DNA of 36,348 nt from an uncultured Oscillospiraceae bacterium (GCA_900555435.1 USLH01000003.1:1-36348), one strand, 5' to 3'; shown: positions 17,696-25,064, counted from the first letter of the stretch. Numbers and translations: made by a program. The notes: generated from the letters alone by a model not told the origin.

Positions 17696-18964
17696 ATGAA
17701 AATTCTGGTTGTAGGCGGCGGCGGGCGGGAACACGCCATCGCTTTGAAGCTCCGGGAGAACCCGGAGGTGGAGGAGATCTTCGCTGCTCCCGGGAACGGG
17801 GGAATGGCGGCATTCTGCACGTTAGCACCTATCAAGGCGTCGGATGTAGAAGGCATGGTGGCCTTTGCCAAGGAGAAAAAGATCGACTTTGTGGTGGTGG
17901 CTCCCGACGACCCGCTGGTTTTAGGTATGGCTGACGCCATGGAGGAGGCGGGGATCCCCGCCTTCGGCCCCAGCAAGGCGGCTGCTGCCATCGAGGGCAG
18001 CAAGGTCTTTTCCAAGGGGCTGATGAAAAAATACGGCATCCCTACCGCCCGGTATGAGGTTTTTGACAGCGAGGAAGCGGCTGCGGCTTATGTGAAAGCG
18101 CAGAACAGCTATCCTACCGTCATCAAGGCCGATGGGTTGGCCTTGGGCAAAGGCGTCATCATCGCCGAGGACGAAAAGGCGGCTATGGACGCCATCCATT
18201 CCATCATGGGCGACCGGATCTTCGGGGCTTCCGGCAGCCGGATCGTGGTGGAGGAGTTTTTGGAAGGGCCGGAGGTGTCGGTGCTGTCATTCACGGACGG
18301 CGAGACGCTCGTGCCGATGGTCTCCTCCATGGACCACAAGCGCGCGCTCGACGGCGACGAGGGCCTGAACACCGGCGGAATGGGAACCATCGCCCCCAAC
18401 CCGTATTACACCCCTGAAATGGCGGATCGCTGCATGCGGGAGATCTTCCTCCCCACTATGGCGGCCATGAATGCGGAAAAGCGCACCTTCAAAGGCTGCC
18501 TTTACTTCGGGCTGATGCTGACGAAAAACGGGCCCAAGGTGATCGAATATAACTGCCGCTTCGGGGATCCGGAGACCCAGGTGGTGCTGCCGCTGTTGAA
18601 GACCGACCTGCTGACGATTTTCAAAGCGGTTCGGGACGAACGTCTGGCGGACGTGAAGGTAGAATTTTCCGCCGGAGCGGCGGCCTGTGTCATCCTGGCT
18701 TCCGGCGGATACCCCCAGAAGTACCAGACCGGCTTTGAGATCCACGGCTTAGACGCCATGGGGCAGGCTCCCGGCGTCACCGTGTATCATGCGGGCACCC
18801 GGCTGGAGGACGGTAAATTCCTTACCTCCGGCGGACGGGTCTTAGGCGTGACAGCAGTTGGAAGCGACCTTTCCGAAGCCCTTGCGAGGAGCTATGCGGC
18901 GGCGGAGAAGATCGTTTTTGAAGGCGTCCACTATCGGAAGGATATTGGAAAGATCAAAAAGTAA
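17696..18964 (+). CDS. purD: Phosphoribosylamine-glycine ligase
   Basis: 422-residue ATP-grasp enzyme joining phosphoribosylamine and glycine. MKILVVGGGGREHAIALKL is the classic N-terminus. The ATP-grasp core includes PTVIKADGLALGKGVIIAED and EEFLEGPEVSVLSFTDG, followed by NTGGMGTIAPNPYYTPEM and EYNCRFGDPETQVVLPLL, and a normal C-terminal domain. The ATG at 17696 follows GGGAGGGG. It is the last gene of the purine operon and ends 10 bases before a bidirectional terminator shared with the converging gatB operon. Confidence 0.97.
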   Translation: MKILVVGGGGREHAIALKLRENPEVEEIFAAPGNGGMAAFCTLAPIKASDVEGMVAFAKEKKIDFVVVAPDDPLVLGMADAMEEAGIPAFGPSKAAAAIEGSKVFSKGLMKKYGIPTARYEVFDSEEAAAAYVKAQNSYPTVIKADGLALGKGVIIAEDEKAAMDAIHSIMGDRIFGASGSRIVVEEFLEGPEVSVLSFTDGETLVPMVSSMDHKRALDGDEGLNTGGMGTIAPNPYYTPEMADRCMREIFLPTMAAMNAEKRTFKGCLYFGLMLTKNGPKVIEYNCRFGDPETQVVLPLLKTDLLTIFKAVRDERLADVKVEFSAGAAACVILASGGYPQKYQTGFEIHGLDAMGQAPGVTVYHAGTRLEDGKFLTSGGRVLGVTAVGSDLSEALARSYAAAEKIVFEGVHYRKDIGKIKK

Positions 18965-18970
18965 GAGAAA

Positions 18971-19020
18971 AAAGAAGCCTCCGGCACTCGGAATCGGATT
19001 TCCCAGCGCCGGAGGCTTTT
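18971..19020. terminator. Bidirectional terminator between purD and gatB
   Basis: AAGCCTCCGGC (18975-18985) and GCCGGAGGCTT (19008-19018) form an 11-bp stem. A T-run follows on the plus strand (CTTTT) and an A-run precedes it (AAAAAAG), giving a T-run for minus-strand transcripts. It separates two converging operons. Confidence 0.88.
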
Positions 19021-19025
19021 GACAT

Positions 19026-20441
19026 CTAGTTTTTGAGCAGCGAGACCAGCAGCGCTTCGGCTTTTACGGCATCGGCTCTGCCTTTTGTGGCCTTCATCAC
19101 GGCGCCGATCAGGGCTTTCACGGCTTTTTCCTTGCCGGCTCTGTAATCGGCGGCAGCGGCCGGGTTTGCGGAGATGGCGGCTTCGCAGGCGGCTCTCAGG
19201 GCATTTTCGTCCACACCCGAAAGGTCGTCGGCGGAAAGCAGCTCCGAAACAGGCTTCCCGGTTTCCAGCATTTTTTCCAGTGTGGATTTCGCAAGGTTCA
19301 TCCGGATCTTTCCGTTGTTTAAGAAGACTAAGAGCTTTTGAAATTCCGCCGCATCAAAGGGGAGGCGGAAGTCTTCTTTTGCGGAATCGGTTTCCAGATA
19401 CCGGAAAATGGAGCCTAAGATCAGGTTGGCGGCGGGTTTGGGGTTTGCCATGCCTTGGGAAGCCGCATCGAAAAATTCCGCTGCCCGGCGGTATTTGGTC
19501 AGGAGCCGGGCGTCTTCGGCAGGCAGCCCCAGCTCGCCGGTATAACGGGCGTATTTCTGATCGGGCAGCTCCGGCAGGGCGGAGCGGAGGGCTTCCACTT
19601 CCTCCGGGGAAACGGCGATGGCGACCAGGTCCGGCTCCCGGAAGTAGCGGTAGTCCTGGGCGTCTTCCTTGCCCCGCATGCTTTCCGTTTCGCCGGTGTC
19701 TACGTTATAGCGGAGGGTCTCCTGCACCACCGGCTCGCCGCTTTCCAAGAGGTCGATCTGCCGTGCCATCTCGTACTCCATGGCTCTGGCAATGTAGGTG
19801 AAGGAGTTCATGTTCTTGATCTCCGTCCGGGTGCCTAAGGCGTCGGAGCCGGCGGGGCGGACGGAAATGTTCACGTCGCAGCGGAGGGACCCCTCCTGCA
19901 TCTTTGCGTCGGAAACACCGATGTACTTCATCAGGATCTGGAGCTTCTCCACATACTCCCGGACTTCGTCGATGGAGCGGAAATCCGGTTCGGTGACGAT
20001 CTCGATGAGGGGGACGCCGGCGCGGTTATAGTCGACATAGGTGTCGCCCCGTTCGTGGACCAGCTTCCCGGCGTCTTCTTCGATGTGGATCCGGGTCAGG
20101 CGGATCTTTTTCCCGTTGTCCAGTTCTACCCAGCCGTGCTCGCAGAGGGGCTTGTCGAACTGGGAGATCTGGTAGGCTTTGGCAAGGTCGGGATAGACGT
20201 AGTTTTTCCGATCCATCCGGGCGATGGGGGCGATGTCGCAGTGGGTGGCAAGCCCCGCCAGGACGGCGTAGTTGACCACCTGCCGGTTCAGCTTCGGCAG
20301 GGTGCCGGGGAGGCCGATGCAGATGGGGCAGCAGTGGGTGTTGGGCTCTCCTCCGAAAGCGGTGGTGCAGCCGCAGAAGATCTTCGTTTTTGTGGACAGC
20401 TCCACATGGGTCTCCAGCCCGGCGACCAGTTCGTATTTCAT
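19026..20441 (-). CDS. gatB: Asp/Glu-tRNA amidotransferase subunit B
   Basis: 471 residues. GatB phosphorylates the Asp or Glu carried on mischarged tRNA and receives ammonia from GatA, yielding Asn-tRNA(Asn) or Gln-tRNA(Gln). Seen motifs: GLETHVELSTKTKIFCGC (8-25), ARMDRKNYVYPDLAKAYQISQ, DYNRAGVPLIEIVTEPD, and SLRCDVNISVR; the C-terminal 150 residues are the helical GatB/YqeY tRNA-binding part. The start codon overlaps the gatA stop codon by 4 bases (ATGA), so the two are translationally coupled. It is the last gene of the aspS-gatC-gatA-gatB operon. Confidence 0.97.
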   Translation of the reverse strand: MKYELVAGLETHVELSTKTKIFCGCTTAFGGEPNTHCCPICIGLPGTLPKLNRQVVNYAVLAGLATHCDIAPIARMDRKNYVYPDLAKAYQISQFDKPLCEHGWVELDNGKKIRLTRIHIEEDAGKLVHERGDTYVDYNRAGVPLIEIVTEPDFRSIDEVREYVEKLQILMKYIGVSDAKMQEGSLRCDVNISVRPAGSDALGTRTEIKNMNSFTYIARAMEYEMARQIDLLESGEPVVQETLRYNVDTGETESMRGKEDAQDYRYFREPDLVAIAVSPEEVEALRSALPELPDQKYARYTGELGLPAEDARLLTKYRRAAEFFDAASQGMANPKPAANLILGSIFRYLETDSAKEDFRLPFDAAEFQKLLVFLNNGKIRMNLAKSTLEKMLETGKPVSELLSADDLSGVDENALRAACEAAISANPAAAADYRAGKEKAVKALIGAVMKATKGRADAVKAEALLVSLLKN

Positions 20442-21895
20442 TTCTGCACCTCCGTTCCCGGCGTTTTCAGCATGGAAAAGCCGGTGGCTTTTTCGTATTG
20501 GTGAGCCGCCGCCAGCAAGAGGGCATCGGCGTTTCTTGTTCCGATCAGCTGCATCCCGATGGGGAGTCCTTTTTTGTCAAAGCCGCAGGGCTCCGACAAA
20601 GCGGGCAGACCGCAGATGTTCACCGGCACCGTGCAGATGTCGGTGAGGTAGGCTTCCACCTTGGACTGGGCAGTGAAACCCAGAGGGAAGGCGGTGGAGG
20701 GAACCGTAGGGGTCAGGAGAAAGTCGCATTTTTGGAAGGCTTCGTCAAAAGCGTGGACGATGGTTCCACGAAGGCTCTGGGCCTTTTTATAGTAGGCGTC
20801 GTAGTAGCCGGAGCTTAAGACGTAGTTCCCCAAAAGGATCCGCCGCTGCACCTCCGGGCCGAAGGCTTCGGAGCGGGTCCGGGCGATCCGGTCGTTGACG
20901 CCGTTATAGTGTTCCGCCCGGTAGCCGTAGCGGATGCCATCATACCGGGCTAAGTTGGAGCTTGCTTCGGCGCAGGCTAAGATGTAGTAGACCGGCAGGG
21001 CGAATTTTAATTCCGGCAGGGAAAGCTCCACCACCTCCGCCCCGAGAGAACGGTAGACCTCGGCGGCTTCAAGGACGGCCTTTTTTACCTCCTCGCCGAC
21101 GCCGTCAAAGTATTCGTGGGCAAGCCCCACCTTTTTTCCGGCGAGGGGCAGTTCCAGTTGAGGGACAGCCGGCGCCGGGGAACCGGTGGAGGTGGAATCC
21201 ATGGGGTCAGCTCCGGAAATGGCGTCAAAGACCAGGGCGGCATCGGCTGCATCCAGTGCAAGGGGGCCGATCTGGTCAAAGCTGGAAGCGTAGGCGATGA
21301 GCCCATACCGGGACACGGCGCCGTAGGTGGGCTTTAACCCCGTTAGGCCGCAGAAGCTGGCAGGCTGGCGGATGGAGCCGCCGGTATCGGAGCCTAAGGC
21401 GTAAGCCGCCAGCCCTCCGGCTACGGCTGAGGCCGCTCCGCCGGAGCTGCCGCCGGCAACGTGGCCGGTGTCAAAGGGGTTCTTCGGTGGGCCGAAGCAG
21501 GACGTTTCCGAAGCGGAGCCCATGGCAAATTCATCCATGTTCACCTTTCCGAGGAGCACGGCGTTTTTACGCTTCAGCTCCGCCCAGACGGTGGCGTCGT
21601 AGATGGGGACGTAGCCCTTTAAAATTTTGGAGCAGCAGGTGGTCTCCAAGCCTTTCGTGGAAAGGTTGTCCTTCAGCGCCATGGGAATGCCCTCCAGGGG
21701 GGCGAGGGGCTCCCCGGCGGCGAGCTTTTCGTCCACCCGCTTTGCGGCGGAGAGGGCTTCCTCCGGGGTCACTTTTACATAGGCATTGAGGACGGGGTTT
21801 TTCTTTTCGATGGCACGGAGATAGCTTTCGGTCAGTTCCGTGCAGGAGCGTTCTTTTTTTAAGAGCTGCTCCCTGAGCTCTGCGATCTTACCCAT
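20438..21895 (-). CDS. gatA: Asp/Glu-tRNA amidotransferase subunit A (glutaminase)
   Basis: 485-residue amidase-signature protein that hydrolyses glutamine and channels ammonia to GatB. The catalytic triad is present: Lys75 in IPMALKDNLST, Ser150 in AGGSSGGAASAVA and Ser174 in GSDTGGSIRQPASFCG. Length and motif spacing match other bacterial GatA proteins. It starts 11 bases after gatC and overlaps gatB by 4 bases. Confidence 0.97.
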   Translation of the reverse strand: MGKIAELREQLLKKERSCTELTESYLRAIEKKNPVLNAYVKVTPEEALSAAKRVDEKLAAGEPLAPLEGIPMALKDNLSTKGLETTCCSKILKGYVPIYDATVWAELKRKNAVLLGKVNMDEFAMGSASETSCFGPPKNPFDTGHVAGGSSGGAASAVAGGLAAYALGSDTGGSIRQPASFCGLTGLKPTYGAVSRYGLIAYASSFDQIGPLALDAADAALVFDAISGADPMDSTSTGSPAPAVPQLELPLAGKKVGLAHEYFDGVGEEVKKAVLEAAEVYRSLGAEVVELSLPELKFALPVYYILACAEASSNLARYDGIRYGYRAEHYNGVNDRIARTRSEAFGPEVQRRILLGNYVLSSGYYDAYYKKAQSLRGTIVHAFDEAFQKCDFLLTPTVPSTAFPLGFTAQSKVEAYLTDICTVPVNICGLPALSEPCGFDKKGLPIGMQLIGTRNADALLLAAAHQYEKATGFSMLKTPGTEVQK

Positions 21896-21906
21896 TTTGT
21901 TCCCTC

Positions 21907-22185
21907 CTACATCCTTTTTTTGACCGGAAAGTACCCGTTTTCGCCTCCGTCCACATTGGCGAGGATCTCTTCCTGGGGGAAGGAGGGGACGACCGTGTCT
22001 TCCCGGAAGACGTTTTTAAGCCCGGTGACGCCGTCAAAATCCCGACCCTCTTCAAAGGCGGAATTGATGGTGTCGGCAAAGGCGATGATCTCCGCCATGT
22101 CAGCGGTCAGGCTTTCCAGCTGTTCCTCTTCGATATAGAGCTTGGAGAGCAAAGCGATTTTCCGGATCTCTTCTTTGGTGATCAT
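21907..22185 (-). CDS. gatC: Asp/Glu-tRNA amidotransferase subunit C
   Basis: 92-residue small subunit that wraps the GatA-GatB interface. Typical opening MITKEEIRKIALLSKLYIEEEQ, a central MAEIIAFADTINSAF helix, and a C-terminal EDTVVPSFPQEEILANV segment with the conserved Arg-Glu-Asp (REDTVV). It is preceded by a Shine-Dalgarno site (AAGGAGG as read on the minus strand) and lies 10 bases after aspS. Confidence 0.95.
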   Translation of the reverse strand: MITKEEIRKIALLSKLYIEEEQLESLTADMAEIIAFADTINSAFEEGRDFDGVTGLKNVFREDTVVPSFPQEEILANVDGGENGYFPVKKRM

Positions 22186-22195
22186 AAGTGCCTCC

Positions 22196-23941
22196 TTATC
22201 GGACTTTGATGTGGACTTCCCGGAGCTGCTGCTCGGTGACTTCCGAAGGCGCCCCGGTCAGCAGGTCTTCCGCCGCAGCGTTCATGGGGAAGGCGATGAC
22301 CTCCCGGATGCTGTCTTCTCCGGCTAACAGCATCAGCATCCGGTCGACGCCGGGCGCCATGCCTGCGTGGGGAGGGGCGCCGAACTGGAAGGCGTGGTAG
22401 AGGGCGGAGAATTTCTCCTTGATGGTCGCTTCGTCGTAGCCGGCGATGGCGAAGGCTTTGACCATGGTGGCAAGGTCGTGGTTCCGGACGGCTCCGGAGG
22501 AAAGCTCCACGCCGTTGACGACGATGTCGTACTGATAGGCCAAAACGTCCAGAGGATCCATGGTTTCCAGCGCCCGCAGGCCGCCCTGGGGCATGGAGAA
22601 GGGGTTGTGTGTGAAGAGGATCTGGCCGGTCTCCTCATCCTCTTCGTACATGGGAAAGTCCACGATGAAGCAGAAGCGGAAGGCGTCCTTTTCCAGAAGA
22701 TCCAGACGGCGGCCCAGTTCTGTGCGGATCTGCCCCGCCAGCTTGGGGGCAGCTTTTTTGGAGTCAGCGATGAAGAAGATCACGTCGCCGGTCTCAAGGT
22801 CCGCCCGGGAGCGGAGTTCTTCCCGCTGATCGTCGCTTAAGAATTTGTCGATGGGCCCTAAGTAGGAGCCGTCTTCTGCCACTTTGAAGTAGCCTAAGCC
22901 CTTCATGCCGATGGACAGGGCGAAGGCAAGCATTTGCTCGAAAAAGCTCTTGGGCTGGGAAGCGCAGCCGGGAACCCGGATGGCCCGGACGCATTTCCCC
23001 CGGAAGGGGGCAAAGCCGGAGCTTGTGAACAGGTCGCTTACGTCGATGATAATCAGGGGGTTCCGCAGATCCGGCTTGTCGGAGCCGTATTTTAACATGG
23101 CGTCGGCGTAGGTGATCCGAGGGAAGTGCCCCTCGGTGACTTTTGCGTCGGAGAATTTCCGGAAGGCGCTGCCCACCACCTCTTCGGCTACGGCGAAAAC
23201 GTCCTCCTGACTGGCGAAGGCCATTTCAAAGTCCAGCTGATAGAATTCGCCAGGGGAGCGGTCCGCCCGGGCATCCTCGTCCCGGAAACAGGGGGCAATT
23301 TGGAAGTACCGGTCGAAGCCTGAGACCATCAGGAGCTGCTTGGCAATCTGAGGCGCCTGAGGAAGGGCATAGAATTTTCCGTGGTGCTTTCGGCTGGGGA
23401 TCAGGTAATCCCGGGCGCCTTCGGGGGAAGAGGCGGTAAGGATCGGGGTCTGGATCTCTAAGAATCCCAGCTCCTCCATCTTGCTGCGGAGGAAGGAGAG
23501 AAGCTGCGCCCGGAGGATGATGTTTTTGTGCACCTTCCGGTTCCGCAGGTCTAAAAAGCGGTATTTGAGACGCAGGTCTTCCCGGGATTCCTTGGAGGAG
23601 ATCACCTCAAAGGGGAGGGCGGCGGTGCATTTCCCCAAAAGCTCCAGCGTTTCCGCCCGGAGCTCCACCATGCCGGTCTCGATCTTGGGGTTGATGGTGT
23701 CCTCGTCCCGGCGGACGATGGAGCCGGTAACGGAGATGGTGCTTTCCCGGGTGATGCCTTTGAGCATTGTCTCGTCTTTGAAGACCACCTGAAGGGTGCC
23801 GTAGTGATCCCGCAGGTCTAAAAACTGGACGCCGCCGTGATCCCGGATGTTTTCCACCCACCCGGAGACCCGGACGGTCTGGCCGATGTGGGATTCACGG
23901 AGTTCCCCGCAGGTGTGGGTGCGGTAAGCGGATGTGTACAT
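22196..23941 (-). CDS. aspS: Aspartyl-tRNA synthetase, probably non-discriminating
   Basis: 581-residue class IIb synthetase. An OB-fold anticodon-binding domain comes first (VSGWVENIRDHGGVQFLDLRD, 25-45), then the class II core with FLDLRNRKVHKNIILR (motif 1 region), FRDEDARADRSPGEFYQLD (motif 2), a bacterial GAD insertion, and the motif 3 Arg in GMAPGVDRMLMLL. In the RDHGG segment, His35 takes the place of the Leu found in discriminating enzymes such as E. coli (RRDLGS). In Pseudomonas work this position is known to affect whether tRNA(Asn) is also charged. Together with gatCAB in the same operon this suggests it makes Asp-tRNA(Asn) for transamidation. The ATG at 23941 follows AAAGGAG; longer in-frame starts lie in the leader and are rejected. 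An attenuator-like leader lies upstream. Confidence 0.96.
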   Translation of the reverse strand: MYTSAYRTHTCGELRESHIGQTVRVSGWVENIRDHGGVQFLDLRDHYGTLQVVFKDETMLKGITRESTISVTGSIVRRDEDTINPKIETGMVELRAETLELLGKCTAALPFEVISSKESREDLRLKYRFLDLRNRKVHKNIILRAQLLSFLRSKMEELGFLEIQTPILTASSPEGARDYLIPSRKHHGKFYALPQAPQIAKQLLMVSGFDRYFQIAPCFRDEDARADRSPGEFYQLDFEMAFASQEDVFAVAEEVVGSAFRKFSDAKVTEGHFPRITYADAMLKYGSDKPDLRNPLIIIDVSDLFTSSGFAPFRGKCVRAIRVPGCASQPKSFFEQMLAFALSIGMKGLGYFKVAEDGSYLGPIDKFLSDDQREELRSRADLETGDVIFFIADSKKAAPKLAGQIRTELGRRLDLLEKDAFRFCFIVDFPMYEEDEETGQILFTHNPFSMPQGGLRALETMDPLDVLAYQYDIVVNGVELSSGAVRNHDLATMVKAFAIAGYDEATIKEKFSALYHAFQFGAPPHAGMAPGVDRMLMLLAGEDSIREVIAFPMNAAAEDLLTGAPSEVTEQQLREVHIKVR

Positions 23942-24014
23942 GATGGTTTCTCCTTTGCAGATAGATATGCGCCTGCCAGAGCGCTGCGGAAGAGGCTCTC
24001 GGCTCCATCTGCAT

Positions 24015-24052
24015 AAAAAGCAATGGAGCCCCTTGTCGGAGCCCCATTGCTT
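24015..24052 (-). terminator. Second terminator-like hairpin in the aspS leader
   Basis: Read on the minus strand, AAGCAATGGGGCTCC (24052-24038) pairs with GGGGCTCCATTGCTT (24032-24018) over 15 bp with two G-T wobbles and a 5-base loop, followed by a T-run ending at 24015. It starts almost exactly at the predicted start of the proximal aspS promoter. The downstream segment ATGGAGCC (24008-24001) can pair with GGCTCCAT (24030-24023) in its 3' arm, so an alternative fold exists. Confidence 0.7.
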
Positions 24053-24059
24053 CCCCTTT

Positions 24060-24088
24060 ATCATAGCGCATTTTGCGGAAAATGTCAA
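24060..24088 (-). promoter_or_regulatory. Proximal aspS promoter (sigma-A)
   Basis: On the minus strand TTGACA (24088-24083), a 17-base spacer and TATGAT (24065-24060), close to consensus. The predicted start is near 24053, about 110 bases upstream of aspS. Confidence 0.82.
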
Positions 24089-24156
24089 GGGAAAGCAGAG
24101 ACATCCGGGAGAAATTTGCAGGAATCCGTCAAGTTTCCTGCAGAATCGGGCAAAAT

Positions 24157-24193
24157 AAAAAGCGCGCTTCTGAATGGATCAGAAGCGCGCTTT
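24157..24193 (-). terminator. Attenuator terminator downstream of the Asn-rich leader peptide
   Basis: On the minus strand AAAGCGCGCTTCTGA (24193-24179) and TCAGAAGCGCGCTTT (24173-24159) form a perfect 15-bp stem with a 5-base loop, followed by TTTTTATTTT. It begins 16 bases after the leader-peptide stop codon. Its 5' arm is also the partner of the antiterminator segment inside the leader reading frame. Confidence 0.9.
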
Positions 24194-24278
24194 CGATTCT
24201 CTTTTCTCTTTACGGGCGGCCCGCAGGACCCCAGAGGGCCGGCAGACGAGAGGAGAAGAAAACGGCTGCTGATCCTTT
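24173..24278 (-). promoter_or_regulatory. Antiterminator pairing region of the aspS-gatCAB leader
   Basis: Minus-strand segment 24278-24258 (AAAGGATCAGCAGCCGTTTTC) can pair with 24194-24173, which includes the whole 5' arm of the terminator. GGATCAG pairs with CTGATCC, AGC with GCT, and CGTTTTC with GAAAGCG (one G-T), plus AA with TT at one end: about 19 bp with two mismatches and one bulge. The segment starts 3 bases after the last Asn codon. GAAAACG at 24330-24324, between the leader's Shine-Dalgarno site and ATG, is perfectly complementary to CGTTTTC, a candidate protector pairing. The pairings were worked out by hand; energies were not computed. Confidence 0.75.
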
Positions 24279-24323
24279 GAGATTGTTATTATTATTCTGA
24301 TTGAACCAAACAAAGAAGGCCAT
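24210..24323 (-). CDS. Asn-rich leader peptide of the aspS-gatCAB operon (37 codons)
   Basis: Small reading frame beginning MAFFVWFNQNNNNNLKGS, with Asn at residues 8 and 10-14 (codons AAT, then AAT AAT AAT AAC AAT). It has a clear Shine-Dalgarno site AAAGGAG (24338-24332), 8 bases from the ATG, its own promoter, and ends just before a strong terminator. The remainder of the peptide (to ALWGPAGRP) has no recognisable domain, signal or membrane segment. The run of six Asn codons in seven, the antiterminator segment that follows it, and the position in front of genes making Asn-tRNA point to a regulatory leader peptide whose translation is sensed, rather than a functional protein. FFVWF before the Asn run is hydrophobic, so stalling on Phe or Trp codons is a weaker alternative. 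A rival frame over the same bases has no start signal at the right place. Confidence 0.8.
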   Translation of the reverse strand: MAFFVWFNQNNNNNLKGSAAVFFSSRLPALWGPAGRP

Positions 24324-24353
24324 CGTTTTCGCTCCTTTCGCAAATTTGTATTT

Positions 24354-24382
24354 ATTGTATCGGAAAAATTCAAAAGCGTCAA
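24354..24382 (-). promoter_or_regulatory. Distal (leader) promoter of the aspS-gatCAB operon
   Basis: On the minus strand TTGACG (24382-24377), a 17-base spacer and TACAAT (24359-24354). The predicted start near 24347 leaves about 24 bases before the leader-peptide ATG, with the Shine-Dalgarno site in between. Confidence 0.82.
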
Positions 24383-24441
24383 GGAGAAATCTGCTACATA
24401 TCTTTTGAAAAAATGCAGGAAAATTCGGAATATTACACAAA

Positions 24442-24963
24442 TCAATCTTCCAACTGTTTACTTAAAAAGGCTGCGGCGGTCTGCGCCAATTTGGATTGCA
24501 TTTCGGTGGCAGGGGTCTCCTGACTGCCGGAAAGGAGGAGGACGCTGCCGGTGACATCGCCCTGAGAAAGGATGGGGCAGCAGACAAGGGCGGCCCGCTC
24601 CTGCCCCTCCACCGGGGTCTGGCAGACGGTGCAGCGGCGGCTTTCCATGGCGGCCTCCAGAGAGGGGGTGATCCGCCGTTCAAGGAATTCTTTTTTTGGG
24701 ACGCCTGCAGCGGCGATGACATGATCCCGGTCGCAGATGGCCGTGGGAAGCCCCGCCATCCGGGACAGCACCTCGGCGTACTGCCCGGCGTTTTCCAGCA
24801 CTTCCCCCATGGGGGAGTATTTCTTGAAGACCACCTCCCCGTTGCTGCTGGTATAGATCTCTAAGGGGTCGCCCTCCCGGATCCGCATGGTTCGGCGGAT
24901 CTCCTTGGGAATCACGACCCGGCCGAGATCGTCAATCCGACGCACGATTCCTGTAGCTTTCAT
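24442..24963 (-). CDS. spoVT: Stage V sporulation protein T
   Basis: 173-residue forespore transcription factor. The N-terminal 50 residues are an AbrB/SpoVT DNA-binding domain (MKATGIVRRIDDLGRVVIPKEIRRTMRIREGDPLEI, shown by GRVVIPKEIRR). The C-terminal 110 residues are a GAF-like domain (ENAGQYAEVLSRMAGLPTAICDRDHVIAAAG), which together distinguish SpoVT from AbrB. Known role: it modulates sigma-G-dependent genes during spore formation. The ATG has AAGGAG upstream, and a sigma-G-like promoter is visible. No terminator is evident after the stop, so spoVT transcripts could run into the aspS leader region. Its presence indicates a spore former. Confidence 0.95.
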   Translation of the reverse strand: MKATGIVRRIDDLGRVVIPKEIRRTMRIREGDPLEIYTSSNGEVVFKKYSPMGEVLENAGQYAEVLSRMAGLPTAICDRDHVIAAAGVPKKEFLERRITPSLEAAMESRRCTVCQTPVEGQERAALVCCPILSQGDVTGSVLLLSGSQETPATEMQSKLAQTAAAFLSKQLED

Positions 24964-25002
24964 ATCTCAAATCTCCTTATTCGTAGAAATTGGCTGCAAA
25001 GC

Positions 25003-25031
25003 TAGTATCTGCTGGGAAAGGAAGATTATGC
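25003..25031 (-). promoter_or_regulatory. Possible sigma-G/sigma-F promoter of spoVT
   Basis: On the minus strand GCATA (25031-25027), a 17-base spacer and GATACTA (25009-25003), close to the sigma-G pattern GHATR ... CATNHTA with one mismatch. The predicted start is about 33 bases before the spoVT ATG. spoVT is a known sigma-G target in Bacillus. Confidence 0.5.
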
Positions 25032-25064
25032 GGAAAAGGAAACCGCCCGGCGCTTCCTTTTCCG
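25031..25064. repeat. Inverted repeat upstream of spoVT
   Basis: CGGAAAAGGAA (25031-25041) and TTCCTTTTCCG (25054-25064) form a perfect 11-bp inverted repeat with a 12-base spacer and no T-run on either side. It abuts the -35 region of the putative spoVT promoter. It could be an operator. Confidence 0.5.

Noticed and set aside
16437..17828. A 463-codon minus-strand frame across the AICAR transformylase gene
   Set aside because: Antisense shadow of a well-recognised enzyme; no promoter or start signals.
24003..24104. A second leader peptide starting at 24047 (MGLRQGAPLL...) ahead of aspS
   Set aside because: It has a fair Shine-Dalgarno site but no run of Asp or Asn codons, and it would begin within a few bases of the proximal transcript start; too weak to call.
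23942..24441. A T-box leader controlling aspS
   Set aside because: The conserved T-box sequence (AGGGTGGNACCGCG) and specifier-loop layout are absent.
24179..24445. An 88-codon minus-strand frame overlapping the Asn-rich leader peptide
   Set aside because: Its start lies upstream of the leader promoter, it has no Shine-Dalgarno site, and it runs into the terminator stem.
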